A program made the position numbers and the translations under genes. Under the pieces are notes generated by a model that had not been told where the DNA came from, searched no databases, and saw only the letters and a program-made list of their open reading frames with translations. DNA of 64,000 bases. It comes from Eutypa lata (lineage: Eukaryota > Ascomycota > Sordariomycetes > Xylariales > Diatrypaceae). Positions 1 to 10,394 of this stretch are shown piece by piece. The stretch lies in contig JAKULF010000004.1 of the NCBI GenBank assembly GCA_022661535.1, positions 1 through 64,000 on the forward strand, given 5' to 3'. Within the stretch, counting starts at the first letter, position 1. The number at the start of each line of letters is the position of its first letter.

Positions 1-241
1 CCCTAACCCTAACCCTAACCCTAACCCTAACCCTAACCCTAACCCTAACCCTAACCCTAACCTAACCCTAACCCTAACCCTAACCCTAACCCTAACCTAA
101 CCTAACCCTAACCTAACCTAACCCTAACCCTAACCCTAACCCTAACCCTAACCCTAACCCTAACCCTAACCCTAACCCTAACCCTAACCCTAACCCTAAC
201 CCTAACCCTAACCCTAACCCTAACCCTAACCCTAACCCTAA
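1..241. repeat. Telomere repeat array (CCCTAA)n
   Basis: The window begins directly with tandem CCCTAA units, the C-rich strand of the TTAGGG telomere used by most filamentous fungi, so position 1 is at or very near a chromosome end. The first 60 bases are ten perfect units and 122-241 are twenty perfect units. Five shortened CCTAA units lie between them (61-65, 96-100, 101-105, 112-116, 117-121). The array stops abruptly at 241 and is followed by non-repeat sequence. Confidence 0.98.
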
Positions 242-1600
242 GTTCCATAAGGCACTAGATTGCAAGGTTCAAGGAACGTGAAATCTTTATAATATAACTG
301 CTAAATAAAAATTAAATCTCGACTTCTTTATTTTATTATTTAATATATTTAAAGTTTATAAGTAAAAAAATTAAATTAATTATATAATAATTAATGCTTT
401 TTTCGATTTATTCGTAATATATCGCCGTAAGCTTAATTTAATAATATATTTTATTAATTTAAACGTTATTAAAAAAGTTAATTATTTAATTAAAAACGAT
501 AAATTAAAAAAGCGATTTAACGTAAAGTTTTAATACGAAATTAACGAAAAACTATTAAAATAAATCCTTGAAATTTTTATTTAATAATAACTTTTATAAC
601 CTTTTAACGTTGCGAATATTACGTAAATAATTATTAAAATATAAGTACTTTAATCGATTAATTTACATCTTTTAAATAATTTAAGATTTAATACCTTTAA
701 TAAAAACGAAATAATAAATATATAAAAGAAAAGCGTTAAGCGATTAAAAAATATTAATGTTATATTTATAATTATTCGTTTTAATATTAACGCGAAGAAT
801 ATACTTAACTTAATTATAAACGTATATAACAAGTATTTTACAAAAAGCTTTAAAATATTTATTAAGTTTAATATATCGAAATTACTTTCGATTTATAATA
901 TTAATTCTTTAATTATTATAAAGTTTTAAAACTTCGTAAAAATAAATTTAAAAGTAAACTTAAATACGTTAAAAATACTTAATATTATTTTTTTAAACGC
1001 TGTTTATAAAAAATTAATAAAACGAATTCGAGCTTTATAACGTTAAAAATACGCAAAAGTTATAAATTAAAATTCGATTTAAATTATAAAAAAATAACGT
1101 AATAAATTATATTTATACGAAAAAAACTAAACGTAATAATAAAACTTAATTAAATAAATATTAATTAAATAATAAACAAGTTAATAAATAACGTAATATA
1201 AGTTATTATATATATATCGATTAATATATATTACTTTAATTAATTTATTAATATTAACTTTTTCGATATTATAATTATTATAACGTAATATAATAATATT
1301 AACGTTAATATATATATATAAACATTAAATATAACTTAATGAATTTATTATTAATATTTATTATATAATTATATAATATTATTAATAAATAACTTATTTA
1401 ATATTATTATCGTTAAAATGCCGAAAATATTTATTAAACTTTTAAATTATAAAATAAATAATTCGTAAAATTAACTTTAAAAAATATAAAACTTCGAAAT
1501 AATAAATAATTCGTAAAGTTAATAATAATATAATTAAAATATTAAAAAACGAAGTTACGATAACTATTTTCGGCTTCACTTTAACCCTTATTACTTATGC
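242..1600. repeat. AT-rich subtelomeric block, RIP-like
   Basis: About 1.3 kb of extremely AT-rich sequence. TpA is very frequent and CpA and TpG are rare, but CpG (as in cgtaa, cgaaa) is kept. This is the pattern expected after repeat-induced point mutation, which changes C to T mainly in CpA. No long open frame with protein-like composition is present. By position and composition it may be a mutated subtelomeric repeat or transposon copy, but no element type can be recognised. It ends sharply near 1570-1600, where composition becomes normal. Confidence 0.8.
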
Positions 1601-1679
1601 AACACGTATAACACATTATGCAACATATCCATTTTCGTCCATCGCAATTCACTAAATCGAAGGTGCCGGTATATCATAA

Positions 1680-2351
1680 ATAACGCAACTCACATGGTCG
1701 GGTGGTGGAGTGTGTTGCATTACTTGCCAGCCTGCCTACGGTAGCATCACTATCAAGACTTGGTCCTATTCAAACGAGGCACTAAGATGGGCTGCCACCG
1801 ATGGCAACGCACAAAATGCAGGGATTCGGTTCTTTATAAACACAGCCTCGACAGATAAAGACCCCATACTAGGCCCGCAGTTCATCGGGTCGATCTGGAC
1901 ACAGGGTGCTAATCCGCCGGTAGGTAACAACTTCTTCGGCCAGATTGGGGAGTCAGCTAACCCTGCTGGCGTTGCCAACATCCTTACAAATGCGAACACG
2001 TGGATCCAGCTTGGGCTCAACCTGGTGACCGGCGTCATTACATTCATCCTTGGAGCCAAAATACTAGTGTGGATGAATGCCAGGCAGGCAGCGCAGAATA
2101 ACCCCACCCCCGAGAACCAGGCCAAGGCAGCCCGGGAAGATGTTGATAAAGCCATCGAACAGAAGGACCGGATCCAAGATGAGGCAAGAGACCTCGAGGA
2201 CGAGTCGGAAGATATCGAATTTGGAGACCTGGATCCGATCGATCCTGTTCCTAGTGCCGATGCGGAGGCAGAAGCTGAGGCTGAGGTAGAGGCCGAAGTC
2301 GCAGAGGCCGAGGTTGCAGAGGCTGAGATTGCTGACTTCGTCATTGCTTAA
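1680..2351 (+). CDS. Orphan open frame with one membrane segment; start unresolved
   Basis: A frame open from 1680 to a TAA at 2349-2351 encodes about 210-220 residues. It has no in-frame ATG before the membrane segment. An ATG at 1694 is out of frame and reaches a stop within 17 codons, so the 5' end is either an unseen exon or was lost. The middle holds one hydrophobic helix (around LVTGVITFILGAKILVW). The C-terminal third is a charged, coiled-coil-like region ending in an Ala/Glu-rich repeat of AEAE and EVAEAE units. I do not recognise the family. Its normal base composition contrasts with the AT-rich blocks on both sides, so this is a small GC island next to the telomere. It may be a truncated gene. 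Confidence 0.4.
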   Translation: MTQLTWSGGGVCCITCQPAYGSITIKTWSYSNEALRWAATDGNAQNAGIRFFINTASTDKDPILGPQFIGSIWTQGANPPVGNNFFGQIGESANPAGVANILTNANTWIQLGLNLVTGVITFILGAKILVWMNARQAAQNNPTPENQAKAAREDVDKAIEQKDRIQDEARDLEDESEDIEFGDLDPIDPVPSADAEAEAEAEVEAEVAEAEVAEAEIADFVIA

Positions 2352-2723
2352 CACTGAGCTTACTCGCTCAGCCGAAGACCATCCATTCGGCTTCACCTAT
2401 ACTCAGGTTCCATTAACAATGAAATCGTAGGAATGCGGATACATACAAAATTATATAAGATTAAAATGTATGGATTTTTGCCTTCGTTATACACAAGAAA
2501 ATATAACTAAAGTGAAAAAGAAAATGTTATTTTAAACGTAAAGATTAAAATAATATATTTTATTAAGTTAATTTTAAAAGCGTACCATTAACAGTTTGCA
2601 GCACAATATCTTATATTACGACTCCGCTAAGAGTCAGGTCCTTTGTGTGATAAACCCATGTTTGAATTGATCCAGGCACTTGAGCTTGGCGATATATTAT
2701 CCCCAAATTTAACGGTCACTCCT
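2352..2723. other. Spacer with second AT-rich patch
   Basis: No gene is seen. About 2430-2600 is again AT-rich and resembles the block at 242-1600, so the orphan frame at 1.7-2.35 kb is flanked on both sides by RIP-like DNA. Confidence 0.5.
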
Positions 2724-4266
2724 TCAGGCCTTCACAGAAGACACATCCCACTGGACCTCTAGCATCGCCAGTAGAGATCCCTCGAGCTGAACCACCTTTT
2801 CAATGACGAATCTTTCATCTGCCGCTGCGAGCAGAGCCTTCCAGTCGTCCAGATATCTTTCGCGGGTGTTGAAGAAGGTTTTCAGACTCATATCGATCGC
2901 CCTATTAAGTTCAGTCAGGTCAGCAGTCATAGTCTTTTCCTTCACGATAGTCAAGTCGACAACTTTCGGGCGGTATGGCATACCTTGAAATCCGCTCTTC
3001 ACACAGTGGAGCAACGTTTGGCTCCCTCATGCATGCATCCTGGATGAGGAGCTTTGCCCCGGGCCGGAGAGCAGGAATCTGCGCCTTCAAGATGTTGACC
3101 GCGTTTTTGTCATTCCAGTTGCGGAAGGCCATGCGGAAGAAATAAACATCTGCTTGCACCGTCTGTGGCGCGAAGAGCTCATGTTCCATGAAATCGACGC
3201 GTCCTTTGAGCTCCTGCGGAACCTCAGCCCCCGCGATCATCATCGCCCCGTCTTGGATAAGGAATTTGGTCTTCTCGAAGTTGTTGGCCAGGTCCATGGC
3301 CGCTGAGCCTCTGGATCCGCCGACGCTAACAATGTACGCGTTTCCAAGAGAAGCCCAATCGTAGGCACTCAATACCGCTTTCTCTCCGCACCCGGGAACA
3401 TGGTCTAGGGATTTCATGCCACCTGCAAAGCGCATCGCCCGCGTGTGGTCAGCCCCGAGGGCCTCAAAGACCGACTGTCCGTTGTTCGCAAGACAGAAGC
3501 CCTGAAAAGAGCAGAATCAGCACAGGGCTCGTCTCCATGGACACTGGACACACTCACAGTTTCGTTGACTTCTTCGGATGCCGGCCACTTCTCTATCGCA
3601 TCTGCAACCTACGACAAACATAAACATTCCGTGTTAGCTCATACCTTACCTATACACTCCAAGGAATCTTGTACGCTCACTTACCTTGGTGCAGGCTGGC
3701 CAGGTATCCCTGCCTTCGAAGTTAACCCAGGCCTGGATGTACGGAATACTCATGAACTTGGAGACCTTGGTGTGTGCCACCATTTCTGGCTCCGGTTCTT
3801 TGAGGATACGCATGGCCATCGCGTGTCTAAGCAGACGTCTGACCTCCACTTTCGACAGACCCGTCTTTTCAGCAATCTCTAAAAAGGAGAGCTTGCCACC
3901 AGCAGGTATCATATCCAGAATACCGAATCGACAAATGGTGTCAATGCTGATGAGGTTGGAGATCTGGAAGTGTTCATTGATTAGTCCATGAAACGCCCCA
4001 GTTCAACCCGAAGGAGGAAATCTTACCGCGCCGAACTTGAAGATCAGCATCAGAGGCTCTGTGAGCACTTCATGGAGCTCGGCAGTCGCGTCAAGGAGTT
4101 GAGCCCGAATATGAGACACGTCGGCGGGAAGGAATGGAGGGCTGTCCTCGTCAAAGGTTGGAGATGGCACTCCTTGTGCCGACAGATGCTCCTGCAATTC
4201 GGCGACAGAAGCGCTGATCTGAGCAGCCAGCTCGACGATTCTGGGAGTGTTGCTGGACGACGCCAT
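2724..4266 (-). CDS. SAM-dependent O-methyltransferase (COMT-like fungal family)
   Basis: Five exons join into one 421-residue frame: 4266-4027, 3963-3685, 3608-3558, 3501-2984 and 2901-2724. All introns are GT..AG and phase-consistent. Residues about 80-160 form the winged-helix dimerisation part (around FLEIAEKTGLSKVEVRRLLR). The SAM-binding loop is VGGSRG at about 250-255. The acidic-loop region and the C-terminal NTRERYLDDW segment fit fungal secondary-metabolite O-methyltransferases such as those of aflatoxin-type pathways, which are usually about 400-430 residues. The block that normally reads FHNW or FHDW, containing the catalytic histidine, reads FRNW here (Arg about 317), so activity is uncertain. 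The substrate cannot be told. It stands near relics of other secondary-metabolism genes, which suggests a former cluster. Confidence 0.85.
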
Positions 4267-5363
4267 TGTTGCTGAGGAATACGATGGTGAAGTCTGAGAG
4301 TGGTCGAGACGTGGAGAGCGAGCAGTGGAGGGGCGTTGAGCTGATCACACAGAGATGTATTTCGAGAAGGAGAGTTGTTTGTGAAGGCCAGTCTTCTGCA
4401 GTTATAACCGTTTACTAATCCAACAACAGATTGCACGTCATTTGGGCGCTTAAGAGGGTGTAGGTGTTGCTGCAGGACTTACGTCTCCCTTCTGAGCCCC
4501 GCGATTGAGGACATCCCTTACTTTCTGCTGGTACACACCACACCACTCCTCTAGGCCCTATTCCACCCTGTGTTTGGCTGCTGGTCCTTCTGGCCGCAAA
4601 TATGACGCTGCAAAAACCGAACTGCACCGCACTGGGCTTGAGAGTACACCCTTACGAGTCAGAGACATCGACTTAAAACACATACTTACATCCCCATGCA
4701 TCCAGTGTTAGTTGCCAGGTAGCATCGAAAGTAGTGGGGGTAGCAGGAAAGGGGCCCGCTCTGCAGCAAGGAGGCGCCTACCTATCCCTAAACCCAGTAC
4801 AGTCAACCACAAACAGCCCCCTTGCACCTGTGATCCTGATTTCCGTACGAAGTAACTTCCAAGCTTGGTTCTGTATCAATCACCGAAAGTGCCGAATTAC
4901 CCATTGTAGTGCAATCAAGTGATCTTTAGTTCTGCCCAATTAATACTTATTCATAACTACCTTGTACTACTCCATGTTCTTTTGGTTTGTAAGATAATAT
5001 TGATATTGATTAATGGAGCTTAATAAGCACTATATAGAACAATGTAGGTTCGCTCATTAAGTTTAGACAGGTGTCGTACCATTATCTGTTGGATACTCAT
5101 CTATTGTATCCCAGAAAGTTCGTAATTGAATGGAAATCTTAGAGTAGATCTGATAGGTCGGTATCTACTACTTGTTATCTACTACAAGTCCAAAGTCCCC
5201 GATAGCACCATGACAGCACACGCTAGCAGGTTATGTTCGCGACCGCAAGGGGCGAAGGGATCCATACGCGCATTGGCAGCCGGTGCCTACACTTATTCCC
5301 TTGCTCAAGCGATGGACCTGCCAAGTATAAATGATTGAGCCCGTAGGATACTCTGCTTCGTCA
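4267..5363. other. Intergenic, no gene seen
   Basis: Short frames only, with no protein-like motif on either strand. It presumably holds the promoter of the O-methyltransferase (start at 4266, reading leftward) and the 3' side of the transcription-factor relic. Confidence 0.4.
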
Positions 5364-6511
5364 TTACATAAATTGACTCTGGCCCATGGTATCAGGATAT
5401 AACCCCATCATCTCAGATTCCCCCATAACAGGCGCATTGGTCGTGGTAGTGCCTAAAGACATATCCAAGACGGAGGAGAGCATCGGATTGGTCTGCCACG
5501 TATCCATGAAGAGGCCGAAATCCGACATTTCCGTATCGGGAAAATTTACAGGTCCGGCATACTCGGGGTGCTCGTTAAGGTTACCTTCGGGTTGATACTG
5601 CTTGTCCGGAATATCGGCAAGCAAATTATCAAAGAGCCGCATGACTCATGGCGCCGAGTCCCAGACCTCCCCTAGACTATGCCATATGATCTGGCAGTTG
5701 GTCAGGGCGGCGTTCCCCAGCTGCGACGTGACGGGCTGTTTGCTCCGCAGCTGCGAGTAAAAACACCACCTCGGCAAGAAATATACCAGGAAATGCTTCC
5801 TGCGGCATGACAAGCTGCATAGACTTCCTGACAATGATCCCCGCGAGCGTCATGATGCGCCGGGCTGCCAAAGCGACAAGCTTAGAGTTGCCTGCAGCGT
5901 TGCATAGGATGCTGTCCCCAAGAAGAGACGGCGACCCTGCAGCCGGCTGGCCGATGTTGGCGAGTATGAGGTGATGGCTATGTAGAATGGCGAGACACAA
6001 TGCAAAGGGATTTGTGCCGTCGAGCTTCTCGTCCCATCTTATTTCTGGTGGGAGCTTGGTGCTCCACAGGCGGAGACTCTCATTCAGATTAGCCAGGCTT
6101 GTGGCCGTGTCAGGCGACCGCCGCGCTGCGCCAAATCGCTCTCCAACGATGCGGCGCAGAATGAGGGATAGTCGTGCCATGTGGATCTGGTAGAGAGAAT
6201 AATGAAGCCGTCGCGGATGGTTGGCGAACTCGGGGCTACAGTCATCATGCTGGAAGTCTTCCGGACGGAACATCTCGACGTCGCATAGATCCAGGTTGAT
6301 ACGGAATGGTCGCCCAAACAGCGCGCCGCACGAGGCGTCACGGATCACCAAAATCCACCATAATCGCCTAAGTAGGCTCTTATCCCGTGGTTGCATATTG
6401 GCTGCTTCTAGCGACCGATGAATCCCGAGAGTTAAGCCCCCCTGCCAAAAATGCCAAGAGGATGACACTCTGAAGAACAACGACCTTATTGGTTTCATAC
6501 CCTGCATCAAA
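5364..6511 (-). pseudogene. Relic of fungal-specific transcription factor (cutinase TF1-like middle domain)
   Basis: Reading leftward from 6511, three frames together give the fungal_trans domain order: FDAGYETNKVVVLQS, then WHFWQGGLTLGIHRS, then LLRRLWWILVIRD and GALFGRPFRI, and later IIWHSLGEVWDSA and RLFDNLLADI. To read this order the frame must change near 6455-6470 and again near 5740-5765. A TGA (5648-5646) stands just before RLFDNLL, where the related proteins usually have a tryptophan. The N-terminal half, including any Zn2Cys6 cluster, is absent: homology stops at about 6511, at the junction with a dehydrogenase relic on the other strand. The open frame that runs on to 6594 is antisense of that relic. 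This is a broken, truncated regulator and not a working gene. Confidence 0.75.
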
Positions 6512-7599
6512 TTAGGTCGTGATGACATCTTTTTCGTTGATTGCCCCGTCTCGGGGGGCGCAGCCCGAGCTGCGGCCGGGGCTTTATCCATCATGGCTGG
6601 CGCTCCTCAAGATACTTTGAAGAAAGCGGAGCCCTTGCTCTTATAGATGGGAGCTAAGGAGGCATTGTTCCTGATCCCTACTGGAGTTGGCGCTGGTAGT
6701 AACATGAAGATGGTCCACCAAGTCTTAGCATGCTGCAATATTCTTGCTTGAAGCGAAGTTGTAGGAATTGCCGCAAGCCTCGGGTTAGGCGCGAATACGC
6801 TCTTGGATAAGGTGACCAACACGGATGCCTGGGCATGGATGGTTTAGAATCGAATTCCACGCATTTTGGCAGAGGAGTTCGTCCCTGTTGTTAGTGCTCT
6901 TGCGATAATTCGAATGGATGCTGTAAGTTCCAAACACCCCTTTACTGTGACTGATACTTACTCCATAAGGGATTGATCACGGACGTCTCTCGCCATTATT
7001 CTATTCTGGTAACTCTTCCTTTCCCGACAAAACCGTCTATTTCTAATTGTGATTAGAATCCGCTATCTTCCCTAGTTGAACAACAATACGTCACTAGCGC
7101 TTCTCAAGGCAAAGGTAGAACTGATGATGCCACCCTGATTAAACCGTATTATCCGGGTCCTGTCAAAGATGCACCAAAGTCTAACCCCCAAGTAACGAGA
7201 GAGAGCTCTGTTGCCGACTTAGATCTTGTTCTTCACCTCCTGAAAGCGATACTTCTCCTGGCCGTTGCAGAAGCTGTTGACTTGGTCCGTGCACTTGGCG
7301 TTGATATGGATATATTTTACAGGCTAGCTTCGAGCGCCTCTGGCGGAAGCCGGATGCTGGAAAGATACTCGCGGGAGATGTACGCTTTCCTGAATGGCTC
7401 TCAGGAGACTTCTACTGAGCATGGAACCATCAATGGCCTAATCGAAAAGCTGGAGATTATTCTGGGAAGGGCCCGGAAACTGGAGTGCCCTCCGTACATG
7501 GGGTCGAATGTCTTGAATACACTACTCTTGGCCAAGAGTAAAGGTTTTGGCAACTCTGGGCCAGCAAGTGTGATATCTGTTTGGACTAAAGACAATTAG
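6512..7599 (+). pseudogene. Relic of 6-phosphogluconate/3-hydroxyisobutyrate dehydrogenase-like protein with tandem C-terminal domains
   Basis: From about 6512 the + strand reads GRDDIFFVDCPVSGG, the catalytic DxPVSGG motif of beta-hydroxyacid dehydrogenases. It is followed by GVGAGSNMKMVHQVL, which contains the conserved lysine, and by a first NAD_binding_11-type helical domain. Two plausible introns (6923-6969 and 7009-7056) lead into an open exon 7057-7599 carrying a second copy of the helical domain (around AEAVDLVRALGVDMD). Three in-frame stops interrupt the first part (TAG 6644, TGA 6749, TAG 6845). The N-terminal Rossmann fold with its GxGxxG is missing. Fungal L-threonate-dehydrogenase-like enzymes are known with such repeated domains. 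Truncation plus stops make this a pseudogene. Confidence 0.75.
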
Positions 7600-9251
7600 A
7601 TACCATGACGTTTAGCCGTTAATGGTAATCCGTCGAGAAAGTCATCAGTTAATCTACGTATTCAGTTGAAACTTTGCTAATTTACAGTGAATTTGAATAA
7701 GACGAGTACAACTAAGCACGCGATTCAACTTACTCTCCTCAATGGGAAAGTTCGTATCTTCTATAAGAGACATGGGCATACATACATACTTTACGAGGAG
7801 GAGATTAATGGTGATTACGTTTAAATCTTTGATCTGGCTTATGCAACTAGGACTATAAGCACTAGCCCAGGAAATATTTACACTGGGCAAGCTATCTCAA
7901 ATATTAACTGATCCTATATTTGTTCCATGCTTCTTCTTGGCTTGGATTATATCTGTGAGGAAAATGTCTAGTGCTACAATAGGTTTATCACACACCGATA
8001 ATCTTCGCATACTATCCTTGTTGTATCACCTAATATTTGTAGTGTATGTCTAGTGTGAGTGAGACAAGCTACTATTTCTCAGTTACACAATGTACTCTTC
8101 GTTGTCGTATGGTACCTGCCTCTAAAGGCTAAGCCCTCAGGCTCAACGTGGCTTATAGGAAAATCAGTCTCCGATTGTAGCGCACGTTGGGAACTCAAGA
8201 TCGCCGCATATGGTATTGTTACAAAGGCATTCATCCTACAGATAAGACTACCAATTCGAAAGCCAGTCCTTGCTTAACCTCACCCCGGTCCCAAATCGCA
8301 ATGACTGACAATGACAAGCACCGATCATCTTTGTTGAATATAGACATAGGTTATGAGGTTATATTGTATATTGTTATTACTTAGATAGATAGGTTATCTC
8401 TATGTGCAGGTAAGGGGCATTTCACGCATTATATAGCCACAGGTGTGGGGCGTTCCAGCCACCTGGATTTACCAGCCGCCGTATTTCAACAATCTTCGTG
8501 GTGCGGATGAATTAGATGTCGGCTATTATACTGTGAAGCTAGGCTCCGGGAATAGCGAGTTATCGCGAGTGCGAAGCAACCGTAATGCTTGGTACATACG
8601 TGGTCAGGCAAGAGTGATGCTGTGACGTTCGAGCCATTGATGGACTAATTCCTGAGTATTTAGCTACGATTTGCCAGGTTGGACTAAACTACCTAAGCAA
8701 CGATAACGACGTATATCTACCCGAGACTAAAAATAATTGAGCGCAGGAGAACAGCACTGAGCTGCAACAAGTTCCGACCGAACCTTCGCTCTAGACCAAA
8801 GCAATTCTACCGAGACGCGGGTGAAGATCCATAGTCGAAACGGGCTCGGACCATTGTTTGACCGGAAGCGATGAATAGGCTATTCCATCCGGAGATAACC
8901 ATCGTTGCGTCTAAGAAGCCTATCTCCAATGCGGGGGTTAGTGGTGATCAATGATAGTAACTAACTATGCCTCATGCGAAGTAGCGCAGAGCGCTAGCAG
9001 ACCAGTCCATGGGCCCCGCGGTTATTTGCTTCCCGTACACCAAAGCCGTGTGCCGACCCTCTAATACGCAACGGCGCACTCATAACTTAAAAGTAGTTGA
9101 AACCCACTAGGTGATCTGGTCGTATATAGAATGAAAATGTAGACAGACAGACATTGGTCTTCGATCAATTCGCTCTTGATAAGACTATAATGAAAGTTTT
9201 CGAATTATCTCTGTTTTTATAAACCGTACTCACGTACCTCAAAAATCGAAA
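7600..9251. other. Intergenic, no gene seen
   Basis: About 1.6 kb with only short scattered frames and no motif I could match. Given its neighbours it may hold further decayed coding sequence, but none can be supported by reading. Confidence 0.35.
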
Positions 9252-10085
9252 ATGGTGGATCATAGCGGAGAGCGGTTTCCACCCATCCCCCCGCACCAGC
9301 TGAACCCCGAACAGAGAGAAATTCATGATGGAATTTCCAAGATCCTGCCCGGGGGTAATACAAGGTGCTAATTACTGAGACCCCAGCCTATACTCCGTTT
9401 GAACTCTGCTAACGCCGAGTACCTGAGTACCCATGAAACAGTTTCAAGTACAAGGATGATGATACCGATGCTTTGATTGGTCCCCTACCCTGTATTCTTA
9501 CGACACCGGTCATTGCACGTGCTGTGAGTACCTAATAAAAACGGCCCTCTGGTTCTCTATCAGCTAGACCACTTTTCTGCAGCTGAAACCGTGCTCATTG
9601 ATGATAGTGGCAAGCCTCACTCGGAGCTCTCTCCCAAGCGGCAAAGGCAGCCAATCCCCCTTTGAACCCCGAGTGTCGTGAGATCGCCATATTGACGGTC
9701 GGTGCCCGCTTTCAATCGGCGTTCATGCTGTATTCACACGACTGGGTTTCCCGGACAGAGACGAACTTCACGAGGGACCAGATCAAGACATTGTTGACGG
9801 GCCGGCGCCCGGCTGGGCTGGATGAGAAAGGAAATGTGACCCTGGATGTTGTCAAGTACTTGATCTACGAGCCAGGCCCTCTCCCAGATGCTCTGTACAA
9901 TCAGGCTGTACAATCAGGCAGTCGAGGTGTTGGGCAAGGAGGCTACTGTGGCCTTGATCCACTATAGCGGTTACTACTGCTATCTCTCTTGCATCCTAAA
10001 TGGAGCGAATATCCCTATACCAGAGCCTCTTGAGTTCTGGGGGTCTCGGGGTAATCCACAGGCTACAATATTCGGAGTAAAATGA
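9252..10085 (+). pseudogene. Carboxymuconolactone decarboxylase-family gene broken by 13-bp tandem duplication
   Basis: ATG at 9252 starts ERFPPIPPHQLNPEQR, a typical fungal CMD-family N-terminus. Joined exons 9252-9364, 9442-9523, 9564-9606 and 9651 onward give the family blocks FKYKDDDTDALIGP, CREIAILTVGARFQSAF and later GYYCYLSCILNGANIPIPE. Introns 2 and 3 are short (40 and 44 bp) and therefore less certain. A perfect 13-bp tandem duplication (9893-9905 and 9906-9918, ctgtacaatcagg) shifts the frame by one base and ends the protein within about 20 codons. Without the extra copy the frame would run on to the TGA at 10083-10085. The family includes alkylhydroperoxidase-like and decarboxylating enzymes, and some fungal members lie in secondary-metabolite clusters. 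Apart from the duplication the gene looks little decayed, so the break may be recent, or a sequence error. Confidence 0.75.
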
Positions 10086-10394
10086 CCCATTTGTAGTTAG
10101 TGTCAATTACCAGGATCACATTAATAGAAACAACAAGTTTGAACTGGTGTCATTAGAAAGAGTAACCTTGCCAATGTGTTTGCCTGCTCTCAAGGACCGA
10201 ATAGTTGGGCCAGGCTCCGCAAACAAGAAGCTGTAAATTGGATTAGTACGTTTTGCATGATTTCAGTTAGTTTCAGATAGCCTAGATGAGTATCTAATAT
10301 TATGGTCGACGTGTTGAACTAGAATGATTTGCTAAGATAAGAATGATTTTTTATGAGATGAACATATTGCGCTTATATGAGAATTCTACAGACG

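Noticed and set aside
650..832. 60-codon minus-strand frame in the AT-rich block
   Set aside because: It consists of Ile/Leu/Phe/Lys/Asn-type residues expected from translating AT-rich DNA.
1766..2344. 192-codon minus-strand frame rich in Ser/Ala
   Set aside because: It is the antisense of the Ala/Glu repeat frame; its Ser/Ala repetition is a by-product of that repeat.
3445..3882. 145-codon plus-strand frame
   Set aside because: Antisense of O-methyltransferase exons and introns whose splicing and motifs are clear on the other strand.
6512..6594. N-terminal 28 residues of the open frame that continues into the transcription-factor relic
   Set aside because: This stretch is the antisense of the dehydrogenase DCPVSGG region, so it is not part of the regulator.
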